NCBI GenBank assembly: GCA_902798105.1
Contig: CADBVG010000023.1
Location: 1 to 51,081 of the forward strand
Reading direction: 5' to 3'
From: an uncultured Eubacteriales bacterium
Lineage (GTDB): Bacteria; Bacillota; Clostridia; Christensenellales; Aristaeellaceae
DNA: 51,081 nucleotides
This document shows, piece by piece, positions 1-8,050 of the stretch; the stretch's first letter is position 1; the number at the start of each line of letters is the position of its first letter. The notes beneath the pieces are model-generated. The model saw only the letters and a program-made list of their open reading frames with translations. It did not search any database and was not told where the DNA came from. Position numbers and translations under genes: made by a program.

Positions 1-173
1 AAACCTTGACTGCCCGCCAGGCAGCCTGCGCCTTTTGCAAGTCAAATCTGACTAAAATTCATCTCGTCGGGCGACGCGATAGTTTTTAGAGGTACCCTAC
101 AGGGGATATTCGCAATACTACTGTCATAAAGCGGTAATTCATGCGTAAGCCGTAACATTCCATAAAAAAGGGC
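1..173. other. Non-coding segment upstream of nrdR
   Basis: No gene is supported here. The first 45 bases contain a small palindrome (TGCCCGCCAGGCAG) that resembles the interior of the MITE-like repeats found elsewhere in the window, so the left edge may be the tail of such an element. The rest shows nothing I recognise. Confidence 0.35.
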
Positions 174-202
174 TGGACTTTAAGTTATATTTTGTGTATA
201 AT
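174..202 (+). promoter_or_regulatory. Probable nrdR promoter
   Basis: TATAAT at 197-202 lies 21 bases before the nrdR start. The best -35 at 17 bp spacing is TGGACT (174-179), four of six matches to consensus. It may drive nrdR together with the response-regulator and kinase genes, since the gaps that follow are short. Confidence 0.5.
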
Positions 203-222
203 ATTAAAGAGGTGATGAATGG

Positions 223-711
223 ATGAAATGTGCCTGGTGCGGCTGTACCCAGAGCCGCGTGGTGGATTCCCGCCAGAACGAGGACGGCACCTCCATTCGC
301 CGGCGCCGGGAGTGCGAAAAATGCGGACGGCGCTTCACCACCTATGAGCGCATCGAGCTGGTGCCGCTGATGATTATCAAGAAGGATCAGACGCGGGAGG
401 CCTTCGATGTGGAAAAGCTGCGCTCCGGCATTGTGAAGTCCTGCGAAAAGCGCCCGGTGTCCCTGGGTGAAATCGACGCCCTGGTGCGCGATATCGAACG
501 CAAGCTGAACAACCAGCCGGATTCCGAAATCACGAGCAAGATGGTGGGCGAGCTGGTGATGGACGGTCTGAAGCGATTGGACGAGGTGGCCTATGTGCGC
601 TTTGCCTCGGTATATCGCCAGTTCAGGGACATCCAGTCCTTCCGCGACGAGCTGAACCGCCTGCTGGCTGATTTTGACGCGGGTACTGCTGACGGCGAAG
701 CCGCCAGATAA
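223..711 (+). CDS. nrdR: Transcriptional repressor NrdR
   Basis: NrdR is the zinc-finger/ATP-cone repressor of ribonucleotide reductase genes; it senses dATP/ATP and binds NrdR boxes. The 162-residue protein has the N-terminal zinc ribbon with Cys3, Cys6, Cys31 and Cys34, the basic stretch [18 protein letters not shown], and an ATP-cone domain at about residues 49-139. Length is normal for the family. The start is set by GAGGTGAT seven bases upstream. It is followed after 31 bp by a PhoB-like regulator, so the three genes may be co-transcribed. No ribonucleotide reductase gene is in the window, so its targets lie elsewhere. Confidence 0.97.
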   Translation: MKCAWCGCTQSRVVDSRQNEDGTSIRRRRECEKCGRRFTTYERIELVPLMIIKKDQTREAFDVEKLRSGIVKSCEKRPVSLGEIDALVRDIERKLNNQPDSEITSKMVGELVMDGLKRLDEVAYVRFASVYRQFRDIQSFRDELNRLLADFDAGTADGEAAR

Positions 712-742
712 CCAAATACGATAAAAAAGAGAGGATACGCAC

Positions 743-1444
743 ATGGCAAACGAACTGATTCTGGCCGTTGACGATGAAGCCCATATTCTTGAGTTGCTAT
801 CTTTTAACCTCGAGGCTTCCGGCTATCGGGTAGTCACTGCCGCCACGGGCGAAGACGCGCTGGTGGTTTGTGCCCATGAGCGTCCGGCGATGGTGCTGCT
901 GGATATTATGCTTCCCGGAATCGACGGCATGGAGGTTTGCCGCCGGCTCAAGAGCGCACCCACAACCGCGGATATCCCGATCATCATGCTCACCGCCAAG
1001 GGCGACGAGGTGGACAAAATCCTCGGCCTCGAGCTGGGCGCCGACGATTACATCACCAAGCCCTTCTCCGTGCGCGAGCTGATCGCCCGGGTGAAGGCGC
1101 TGCTGCGCCGCGCCGCGCCCCAGAACGAGGAGGAGGGCATCCTCCACGTGGGTGGCCTGACCATCGACGTGGGCAATTACGAGGCCTTCCGCAACGGTGA
1201 GAAGCTGTCCCTGACGCTGAAGGAGTTCGAGCTGCTGAAGCTGCTGGTGCTCAGCCGCGGCAAGGTGCTGACCCGCGATTTCCTGCTGGACCGCATCTGG
1301 GGCTATGAATTCTACGGCGAGACCCGCACGGTCGATGTGCACATCCGCCACATCCGCCAGAAGCTGGGCGACGACGCCCATTATATCGAAACTATCCGCG
1401 GTGTCGGCTACAAGTTCAACGACCGCCAGGAGAATCGCCTATGA
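743..1444 (+). CDS. PhoB/OmpR-family response regulator
   Basis: DNA-binding response regulator of 233 residues. The receiver domain (about 1-120) has the acidic pair Asp10/Asp11, phospho-acceptor Asp54 in LLDIMLPG, Thr84 and Lys106 of the KPF motif. A winged-helix OmpR/PhoB domain (about 135-230) ends in the typical YIETIRGVGYKF. The stop overlaps the start of the next gene as ATGA, so the kinase at 1441 is its translationally coupled partner. PhoB/PhoP-type phosphate control is the closest match, but no phosphate gene is adjacent, so the stimulus is inferred only. Confidence 0.93.
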   Translation: MANELILAVDDEAHILELLSFNLEASGYRVVTAATGEDALVVCAHERPAMVLLDIMLPGIDGMEVCRRLKSAPTTADIPIIMLTAKGDEVDKILGLELGADDYITKPFSVRELIARVKALLRRAAPQNEEEGILHVGGLTIDVGNYEAFRNGEKLSLTLKEFELLKLLVLSRGKVLTRDFLLDRIWGYEFYGETRTVDVHIRHIRQKLGDDAHYIETIRGVGYKFNDRQENRL

Positions 1445-3201
1445 AATCAAGGGTTACATTGATTGTGACCCTGGTTTCGCTGGTTGCCCTCGCGCTGCTG
1501 CTGACCTATAACTGTTCCAATCTTGCGAACAGGGCCAATGAGGAGGTCGAGCACGACCTGCACGTCGCCTGTCAGCTGACAGGCGACTTCAGCCGCGCCG
1601 ATTCCATGGAAAGCCGTGCGGAAACGCTTGCCACGATGAGGGCCGCGGAAGGCTCGTCCCAGGCGCTTTTCGCGTCTGACGGGACGGTGGTGTACAGTTC
1701 GGATGAGCGCTACAGCAACCTGACCGACGAGGACATCGCCATGGCCAGGACGGGAGAGACGGTGATCAACCGCCATCCCAACAGCGAGGGCAGGAATGCG
1801 ATGTACGCCATCTATCACTATGAAGATGGCGCGTTTTTGGTGTATGCCAGGCCGCTGTCGGATATGATGACCATACTGCGCAACAACCGGGCGCTGGTGC
1901 TGCTGGCGATAATCTACGGCTTGACCATCATACTGGCGGTGGTCGTCATACTGAACGTGATGCAGCGGGAGAAGATGGTCAAGCAGGTCATGGCCGCTTT
2001 GGACAGCTTTTCCGACGGCAACTTCGACACCCGGGTGGAGGGCTTCCGCGCTGACGACCCGCACGCGGCGGAGTATAACGCCATCATTTCCAGGATCCAG
2101 GATCGCGTATTCAAGCAAAAGAACCGCAACCACGTGCTCAGTTCGGTGATGTCGCAGATGCAAAACGGCATTATCGCCGTGGACCAGGGCCTGAACGTCA
2201 TACTGATTACGCCCGTGGCGAAAAAGCTGCTGGGCATTGTGGGCAACCCGGAAAACAGGAACATCAACGAGGTCTCCCGGGACGTGAAGCTGGACGAGGT
2301 GTTTACCGAGGCCATGCGCCAGGAGGGCGTTTACACCAACGAGGTGGCCGCCCGCACCGCCGTGGGCCGCGGACACCGGCCCCTGCGGCTGTATGTGTCG
2401 CCGATGCGCCGGGAGGACCAGGTGGTGGGCGCGCTGGCCATCGTCGAGGACATCACCGAGCTGCGCCGCCTGGAGCAGGTGCGCACCGACTTCGCGGCCA
2501 ATGTGTCCCACGAGCTGAAGACGCCGCTGACGTCGATCCGAGGCTTCGTGGAGACGCTGCAGGCCGGCGCCATCGACAACCCGGAGATGGCCCACAAGTT
2601 CCTGAACATCATCATGATGGAGACCGAGCGCCTGACCCGGCTGATCAACGACATACTGTCCATCAGCAAGCTGGAATCCGGCGACGACGAGGTGGCCATC
2701 GAGCGCATCCGCTTGGACAAGAAGGCCCAGGACGTGTGTGATATGCTGTCGATCCACGCACAGGAGAAGCAGGTCACCGTCAATTGCACCACCGGCAACG
2801 CGCCGGTGTACATCATGGGCAACCCGGACCGGGTGGAGCAGCTGCTGATCAACCTGACGGAGAACGCCATCAAGTACAACGAGCCCGGCGGCTCGGTGAC
2901 GGTGCAGGTGTTTGCCAACGACAAGGAGGCCAATGTCACCATCTCCGATACGGGCATCGGCATCGCCGAGGAAAACCTGCCCCGGCTGTTCGAACGCTTC
3001 TATCGCGTGGACAAGGGCCGCTCCCGCCAGATGGGCGGCACCGGCCTGGGCCTGGCCATCGTGAAGCACATCGTGCGGTCGATGGACGGCGAGATCGAGG
3101 TCCATTCCAAGCTGGGGGAGGGCACCGAGTTCCTGGTGACGCTGCCCCTCGCGCCGAAGGACAATTCAGAGCAGGATACCATATTCGACGGGATGTCATA
3201 A
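1441..3201 (+). CDS. PhoR-like sensor histidine kinase
   Basis: Membrane histidine kinase of 586 residues. It has TM helix 1 at about 7-23, an extracytoplasmic sensor domain at about 30-148, TM helix 2 at about 151-172, a HAMP-like linker, a PAS-type domain at about 230-340, a HisKA dimerisation helix with phospho-accepting His357 in NVSHELKTPLTS, and an HATPase domain with the N box NLTENAIKYN (471-480), G1 DTGIGIA (503-509) and G2 GGTGLGLAI (532-540). It overlaps the upstream regulator by 4 bp (ATGA), which shows translational coupling. The layout is that of PhoR/WalK-type kinases of Bacillota. The signal sensed cannot be read from sequence. Confidence 0.93.
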   Translation: MKSRVTLIVTLVSLVALALLLTYNCSNLANRANEEVEHDLHVACQLTGDFSRADSMESRAETLATMRAAEGSSQALFASDGTVVYSSDERYSNLTDEDIAMARTGETVINRHPNSEGRNAMYAIYHYEDGAFLVYARPLSDMMTILRNNRALVLLAIIYGLTIILAVVVILNVMQREKMVKQVMAALDSFSDGNFDTRVEGFRADDPHAAEYNAIISRIQDRVFKQKNRNHVLSSVMSQMQNGIIAVDQGLNVILITPVAKKLLGIVGNPENRNINEVSRDVKLDEVFTEAMRQEGVYTNEVAARTAVGRGHRPLRLYVSPMRREDQVVGALAIVEDITELRRLEQVRTDFAANVSHELKTPLTSIRGFVETLQAGAIDNPEMAHKFLNIIMMETERLTRLINDILSISKLESGDDEVAIERIRLDKKAQDVCDMLSIHAQEKQVTVNCTTGNAPVYIMGNPDRVEQLLINLTENAIKYNEPGGSVTVQVFANDKEANVTISDTGIGIAEENLPRLFERFYRVDKGRSRQMGGTGLGLAIVKHIVRSMDGEIEVHSKLGEGTEFLVTLPLAPKDNSEQDTIFDGMS

Positions 3202-3252
3202 AGCGATTGGTATATTCCCAAATCCACAGACATACGAAGCGTATGCAAAAGC

Positions 3253-3329
3253 AGGGGCGGCGTTGCGCCGCCCGCCGGGTACAAACGATGCGATTCGTAC
3301 CCGGGCGGGCGCCGTATCGGCGCCCCTGC
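3253..3329. repeat. REP-like GC-rich double palindrome
   Basis: Two nested palindromes face each other (GGGGCGGCG..CGCCGCCCGCCGGGTAC and GTACCCGGGCGGGCGCCG..CGGCGCCCC). Closely similar copies lie at 14653-14728 and, rearranged, at 6283-6357, with a short half copy at 41887-41910. All are intergenic. This one lies between the kinase and traX-like genes and could act as a terminator or mRNA-end stabiliser. Confidence 0.8.
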
Positions 3330-3363
3330 AGCCGTATACAGTCATTTGACGGAGGTAGCACCG

Positions 3364-4155
3364 ATGGCATCAAAAAAGGCGACCGCCCTTTCCGCCCTGT
3401 TTGCGCCGAAGGAGGTCGGGCTGAACCGGGACACCAACCTGTTGAAGCTGGTGGCCATGATCAGCATGCTGATCGACCACACGGGCAAGATGTTCTTTCC
3501 CCAGTACCGGATCATGCGCATCCTCGGGCGGCTGGCTTTCCCGCTTTACGCTTATTGCATCGCCGTGGGCGGCGTCTATTCCAGGAACAAGCTGAAATAC
3601 CTGAACCGCATACTGCTGATGGGGCTGGTCTCCCAGCCCTTCTACGCCGTGGCCCTGGCCCACACCATCCCGGCGATGTACGCGATACGCTTTGCGGACA
3701 ACCCCGTGGGCGCGGTGCTGAACTTCTATGTGCAGAGCTGGGCGGTGCCCAACATCATGCTCACGCTGGCGCTTGGGCTGTTGGTGGTCTGGTCGCTGCG
3801 GGAGGGTCAGTACGTCTGCACGGCGGCGCTTGCGCTGCTCGTGTGGAAGCTCCAGGGCAGCATCAACTATGGCTGGGAGGGCATCGTGCTGATCACGTTG
3901 TTCTACCTGACCATCGGCCACTGGTGGGTGTCGCTGCCGGTGATGGCGGCTTACATGTTCTGGTGGGGCGCGCGGGGTTCCTCCTATCAGATGTTTGGCG
4001 TCAGCTTCGGCATACAGATGTTCGCGATACTGGCGCTGCCGCTGATCTACATTCCCACCTGGTCGAAGCTGAAGATCAACAAGTGGGTTTACTACCTGTT
4101 CTACCCGGCCCACCTGATCGGCATCATGCTGATCGAATTCGCCCTGAAGCTATAA
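3364..4155 (+). CDS. TraX family membrane protein
   Basis: Integral membrane protein of 263 residues of the TraX family. The hallmark N-terminal sequence is NLLKLVAMISMLIDHTGKM, followed by about eight hydrophobic segments. TraX of the F plasmid acetylates pilin, but chromosomal homologues are widespread in Clostridia and their substrate is unknown. There are no conjugation genes around it, so a surface-acylation role is only inference. An upstream TTG at 3346 is in frame, but GGAGGT at 3351-3356 sits seven bases before the ATG at 3364, which fixes the start. Confidence 0.88.
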   Translation: MASKKATALSALFAPKEVGLNRDTNLLKLVAMISMLIDHTGKMFFPQYRIMRILGRLAFPLYAYCIAVGGVYSRNKLKYLNRILLMGLVSQPFYAVALAHTIPAMYAIRFADNPVGAVLNFYVQSWAVPNIMLTLALGLLVVWSLREGQYVCTAALALLVWKLQGSINYGWEGIVLITLFYLTIGHWWVSLPVMAAYMFWWGARGSSYQMFGVSFGIQMFAILALPLIYIPTWSKLKINKWVYYLFYPAHLIGIMLIEFALKL

Positions 4156-4188
4156 AGGTAAACATGGTGTAAAACCGAAAACGGGCGC

Positions 4189-4217
4189 TTGACACCACCC
4201 TGATAAAGTGGTAAACT
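4189..4217 (+). promoter_or_regulatory. Sigma-A promoter of the T-box leader
   Basis: TTGACA (4189-4194) and TAAACT (4212-4217) are separated by 17 bp, giving a start near 4224, just before T-box stem I. Confidence 0.85.
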
Positions 4218-4224
4218 GTATTCC

Positions 4225-4515
4225 AACAAAGGCAGTGACCGGGAAACAGTAGGCGAACGGACTTGCGTATTCAGAGAGCCGCCGGAGGGTGCGAGGCGGT
4301 ATACGGCGTTTGACCGAATTACCTCCCGATAGCCGCGCGCTGAAAGACATGGCCGAAGGGCGTTGTCGATTAGGCGGCGACGGGTTCGCCCGTTACAGCG
4401 ATAGGGTATGGGCCTTCGCCCGCACCCGACGAGGGCGCTTCCCGCGAGGGAGCGCCGAATAGAGGTGGTACCGCGGAATTTCCGCCCTCTGCAAGACAGG
4501 CAGGGGGCGTTTTTT
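4225..4515 (+). ncRNA. T-box riboswitch upstream of the symporter gene
   Basis: Full T-box leader. The AGTA and AGAGAG motifs of stem I are present (4246-4285), and the T-box core AGAGGTGGTACCGCGG is at 4461-4476. The terminator CGCCCTCTGC/GCAGGGGGCG plus TTTTTT is at 4483-4515. Stem I closes CGGGA/TCCCG below and CGAACG/CGTTTG above the specifier loop. The loop reads ACC (4313-4315) directly before GAA, the usual layout, so Thr is the best reading; CCG (Pro) one base later cannot be excluded. Uncharged tRNA would pair here and at TGGT of the T-box, allowing transcription of the symporter. Confidence 0.92.
4483..4515 (+). terminator. T-box regulatory terminator
   Basis: Ten-base-pair stem (4483-4492 with 4500-4509, one G-T pair) followed by six T (4510-4515). 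Its 5' arm lies just after the T-box core, so antiterminator formation would exclude it. Confidence 0.9.
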
Positions 4516-4555
4516 ATGCCTTCTGCGATACCTACGATGAAGGGAGAGACCCACT

Positions 4556-6121
4556 GTGTTCATCAAGATTCTCATGCTGGTGGTATTCTTCGGGATCATG
4601 ATCGGCGTCGGCTTCTATAGCCGCAAGCACGCCTCCAATGTCGACGGCTTCGTACTGGGTGGCCGCTCGGTCGGCCCTTGGCTGACGGCCTTCGCCTACG
4701 GCACATCCTACTTCTCGGCTGTCATTTTCGTCGGCTACGCCGGCCAGTTTGGCTGGCGTTACGGCATCGCTTCCACCTGGATCGGCCTGGGCAACGCATT
4801 CATCGGCTCGCTGCTGGCCTGGGTGATCCTGGGCCGCCGCACCCGCATCATGACCCAGCAGCTTTCAAGCGCCACCATGCCGGAATTCCTGGGCAAGCGC
4901 TACGGCAGCAACGCACTGAAGATCGGGGCGTCGGCGATCATATTCATCTTCCTGATTCCCTACACCGCGTCGCTTTACAACGGCCTGTCCCGCCTGTTCG
5001 GCATGGCCTTTAACATCGACTACACCGTGTGCATCATACTGATGGCGGTGCTGACCGGCGTGTACGTCATCGCCGGCGGCTACATGGCCACGGCCATCAA
5101 CGACTTCATCCAGGGCATCATCATGCTGTTCGGCATCGTGGCCGTCATCGCGGCGGTACTGAAGGCCAACGGCGGCTTCATGCAGGCCATCTCCGACATG
5201 GCGCGGGTCAGCGACCCCCAGGTCTCCGACGTGCCCGGCGTGTTCGCCTCGTTCTTCGGGCCCGACCCCTTCAACCTGTTGGGCGTGGTGATCCTAACCT
5301 CCCTGGGCACCTGGGGCCTGCCCCAGATGGTGCAGAAGTTCTACGCCATCAAGTCGGAAAACGCCATCGCCAAGGGCACGATCATCTCCACCTTCTTCGC
5401 GGTGGTCGTGGCCGGCGGCTGCTACTTCCTGGGCGGCTTCGGACGGCTGTTCACCAACCAGATGGAGATCGGCCCCAACGGCGTGCCCGTGGGCGGCTAT
5501 GACGCCATCGTGCCCAAGATGCTGGAGACCCTGTCGCCGCTGCTGATCGGCGTGGTGGTGATCCTGGTGCTGTCGGCGTCGATGTCCACGCTGTCCTCAC
5601 TGGTGCTGGCCTCCAGCTCTACGCTGACGCTGGACTTCCTGAAGGGCAACATCATCAAGGACATGGATGAAAAGAAGCAGGTCTTCATCATGCGGGTGCT
5701 GATCGTGGTGTTCATACTGATTTCCGTGATCATCGCCATCATACAGTACAGCACCACCGTCAACTTCATCGCCCAGCTGATGGGCATCTCCTGGGGCGCA
5801 CTGGCCGGCGCGTTCCTGGCCCCGTTCCTGTATGGCCTGTACATGAAGAAGGCCACCTGCGCCTCCGCCTGGTGCAGCATGATATTCGGCGCGGGCATCA
5901 TGGTGGCGAACATGCTGTTCAAGGGTATGTTCCCCGCATGGCTCCAGTCCCCGATCAACTGCGGCGCGTTCGCGATGCTGGCGGGCCTGGTGATCGTGCC
6001 CGTGGTCAGCCTGGTCACTCCCAAGCCCGACCGCGCCCTGGTGGATTATGCCTTCGCCGCCTACGAGCGCAAAGTGGTCGTCTCCGTTCGGGATTCCCTG
6101 GGGGACAACGAGAAGAATTAA
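4556..6121 (+). CDS. Sodium:solute symporter (SSS, PutP-like)
   Basis: Membrane carrier of 521 residues with about 13 hydrophobic helices, typical of the SSS family (PutP, PanF and relatives). Early sequence VGFYSRKHASNVDGFVLGGR and the SSS signature-like stretch around GGYMATAINDFIQG support this. The GTG start at 4556 follows AGGGAGAG by seven to eight bases. The T-box leader means expression rises when one aminoacyl-tRNA is short, so the substrate is probably that amino acid (threonine, or proline as for PutP). Substrate identity is inferred from the leader. The stop codon TAA at 6119-6121 is formed by the end of a MITE-like repeat. Confidence 0.9.
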   Translation: MFIKILMLVVFFGIMIGVGFYSRKHASNVDGFVLGGRSVGPWLTAFAYGTSYFSAVIFVGYAGQFGWRYGIASTWIGLGNAFIGSLLAWVILGRRTRIMTQQLSSATMPEFLGKRYGSNALKIGASAIIFIFLIPYTASLYNGLSRLFGMAFNIDYTVCIILMAVLTGVYVIAGGYMATAINDFIQGIIMLFGIVAVIAAVLKANGGFMQAISDMARVSDPQVSDVPGVFASFFGPDPFNLLGVVILTSLGTWGLPQMVQKFYAIKSENAIAKGTIISTFFAVVVAGGCYFLGGFGRLFTNQMEIGPNGVPVGGYDAIVPKMLETLSPLLIGVVVILVLSASMSTLSSLVLASSSTLTLDFLKGNIIKDMDEKKQVFIMRVLIVVFILISVIIAIIQYSTTVNFIAQLMGISWGALAGAFLAPFLYGLYMKKATCASAWCSMIFGAGIMVANMLFKGMFPAWLQSPINCGAFAMLAGLVIVPVVSLVTPKPDRALVDYAFAAYERKVVVSVRDSLGDNEKN

Positions 6122-6245
6122 GGAAATACCGCGCAATTAAGGTGGTCAGCTGGCGAGTGAATTTTTCGACAGATGCAATTGCAGATTTCGAAGGTTTACT
6201 GGGTTCGAGCGCCCGTGCGCCGCCGTATTGTGCGGTATTTCCTTA
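6119..6245. mobile_element. MITE-like element, copy 1
   Basis: Terminal inverted repeats TAAGGAAATACCGCGCAAT and ATTGTGCGGTATTTCCTTA flank a 127-bp non-coding unit bounded by TA on both sides. The left TA is also the first two bases of the symporter stop codon. The interior matches copies 2, 4 and 7 but has an internal deletion relative to copy 7. No transposase is encoded. Confidence 0.85.
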
Positions 6246-6282
6246 AGTAAAAAGAATAGCATTCATGCTGTTGCATGACAGT

Positions 6283-6357
6283 AGGGGCGCCGTGCGGTGC
6301 CCGCCCTGGATCAACGATTTACTGTTGTGACGGGCGGGCGGCGAAACGCCGCCCCTG
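6283..6357. repeat. REP-like GC-rich double palindrome, rearranged copy
   Basis: Same GGGGCGGCG/CGCCGCCC building blocks as at 3253 and 14653, in the opposite order. The stretch from the MITE end to the ThyX-like gene (6246-6482) otherwise holds only another small palindrome, GGCGGCGCCTGCGCCGCC, near 6431-6448. Confidence 0.7.
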
Positions 6358-6482
6358 CAATTGTTTACAAGATGCCTCTTTCCGGCAATATAGACAACCT
6401 CTATAATATAAGCAGCTGTAGCGGCGGCGCCTGCGCCGCCATAAACGGCATATACAGACATGACTGAACAGGTGATATCAAT

Positions 6483-7775
6483 ATGAATCAGAGCAAGGCC
6501 ATCATCGTCGTGGAGAACCGGGAGGCGCTTCGGGTGGCAGCGTCCGCGGCCCGCATCTCCACCCAGCAGGGCACGGCCATGGAGTTGTTTGAGAGCAGCG
6601 CCGGCGACGCGCGCGACCTGAAGCTCATCGGCAAGGTGCTGTCCTCCGGTCACAAGTCGGTCATCGAGCACCAGACCTTCTCCATCGCCTTCAACGACGT
6701 GTCGGTGCTCGTGGAGCAATTCGTGATCGAGTCGCGGCTGGCGTCGTTCACGGTGAAGTCCCGGCGCTACGTGGATTTCGCCGGGGCAGGCTTCGTCGCG
6801 CCCGACGGCATGAACGAGGCGCAACGGGCGCTGTACGACGGGACCATGCGGGCCCGGTTCGCCGACTACGAGCGCCTGATGGCGCTGGGCGTGCCCAAGG
6901 AGGACGCACGCTTCCTGTTGCCCTATTGCTTGCGCAGCAACTTCTACATGACCCTGAACGCCCGGGAGCTGATCGGCCTGATCTGCGCGATGCTGTACGG
7001 ACGGGGGAAGGGCTTTGCCGAGATCGAGTCACTGGGCACGCAGCTGAAGGCGCAGTTTGACGCGCTGTACCCCGGCGTAATCGACAAGGAGGCCGCCCGC
7101 TATCCGAGGTGCGCGCCCATGGCCCTGCCGGAGACCGTCTGCGCGGGCGAAGCTAGGGTGGGGGACGCCGAGCTGCTCAACGCCTTCGACGATGCCTCGG
7201 GATTCCTGAAAAAGATGTGCGCCTTCACGGGGCGGCCTGACCTGGACATCCCAGCGCTGCTGACAGACGCCCGGCCCAGGGAGCTGGAGCTGGTGAACTA
7301 CACCTTCCGCGTGAAGCGGGTGTCCCTGGCCTGCGTGACCCATTTCACCCGGCACCGCATGGTTTCGCTGCTGGTGCCGCCGGTGGCCCGCGCGCTGGCC
7401 GGGGGGGACTACGTGCTGCCGGAGACGGTGAAGGCCATCCCCGAGGCCGAGGCGGTGTATCGCCATGCCTTTGCAGACCAGGCCGAGGCGGCCGTGCAGG
7501 CCCGGGGGCTGGGCCTTTCCGTGGAGGATATGTCCTACTTCGCCCTCAGCGGCCACCAGATCGATTTGGTGCTGGGCATGAACCTGCGCCAGATCGTCCA
7601 CTTCATGCGGCTGCGCACCTGCAACCGCGCCCAGTGGGAGATCCGCGGTGTGGCCTGGAAAATGCTGAAGCTGCTCAATGATGTGGAGCCGGAGATCTTC
7701 GCGAACGTCGGTCCCAGCTGCGCCTACGGCCCCTGCCCCGAGGGCAGGATGAGCTGTGGGAGGCCCGTATCATAG
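6483..7775 (+). CDS. Tandem ThyX-like (FAD-dependent thymidylate synthase family) protein
   Basis: Protein of 430 residues, about twice a ThyX chain, with two ThyX-like halves. Half 1 (about 1-200) has EHQTFSIAFNDVS and S88-FTVK-S93-R-R95-Y96, matching the SxNExSxRY part of the ThyX motif, but its RHR is replaced by Glu-Ser-Arg (83-85). Half 2 (about 230-410) keeps R290-H291-R292 but lost the following NExSxRY, and has the C-terminal NLRQIVHFMRLR..AQWEIR block. The tail carries four cysteines (GPSCAYGPCPEGRMSCG). ThyX makes dTMP from dUMP with FAD and methylene-THF at subunit interfaces. Whether this fused form is active is unknown. AGGTGAT precedes the ATG. Confidence 0.82.
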   Translation: MNQSKAIIVVENREALRVAASAARISTQQGTAMELFESSAGDARDLKLIGKVLSSGHKSVIEHQTFSIAFNDVSVLVEQFVIESRLASFTVKSRRYVDFAGAGFVAPDGMNEAQRALYDGTMRARFADYERLMALGVPKEDARFLLPYCLRSNFYMTLNARELIGLICAMLYGRGKGFAEIESLGTQLKAQFDALYPGVIDKEAARYPRCAPMALPETVCAGEARVGDAELLNAFDDASGFLKKMCAFTGRPDLDIPALLTDARPRELELVNYTFRVKRVSLACVTHFTRHRMVSLLVPPVARALAGGDYVLPETVKAIPEAEAVYRHAFADQAEAAVQARGLGLSVEDMSYFALSGHQIDLVLGMNLRQIVHFMRLRTCNRAQWEIRGVAWKMLKLLNDVEPEIFANVGPSCAYGPCPEGRMSCGRPVS

Positions 7776-7779
7776 AAAC

Positions 7780-8050
7780 AACTTCTGATTTGTCGCGTTG
7801 CGACAAATCAGAAGTTGAGTGGCTAGTGGCTAGTGATCAGTGGCCAGTGAAGGAGCCCTGAAGGGCTAGCTCCGCGTCGAAAATCCTTGCGGATTTCTTT
7901 TGATAAAAGGACCGAGAAACGTTGAAATCACTGCCGTTCCCATTGAATCAAACAAATCCCGTAGGGATTTGCTCCACCACTAGTCACTAGTCACTAGCCA
8001 CTAATCACTCAATTCTGATTTATCGAGCACAGCTCGATAAATCAGAATTT
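7780..8050. repeat. Hairpin-bounded repeat (ATTCTGATTT type), copy 1
   Basis: Bounded by two hairpins (7780-7816 and 8011-8048) built from TTCTGATTTGTCG/CGACAAATCAGAA and TTCTGATTTATCGAGC/GCTCGATAAATCAGAA. Inside are short iterated motifs (GTGGCTAGTGGCTAGTGA on the left, CACTAGTCACTAGTCACTAG on the right) that pair with each other. Related units lie at 38401-38595 and 41050-41228. The right hairpin supplies the stop codon of the GH3 gene. Confidence 0.75.

Noticed and set aside
3364..4155. TraX-like gene as evidence of a conjugative element
   Set aside because: No relaxase, coupling protein, pilus or integrase gene is near. Chromosomal TraX-family genes are common.
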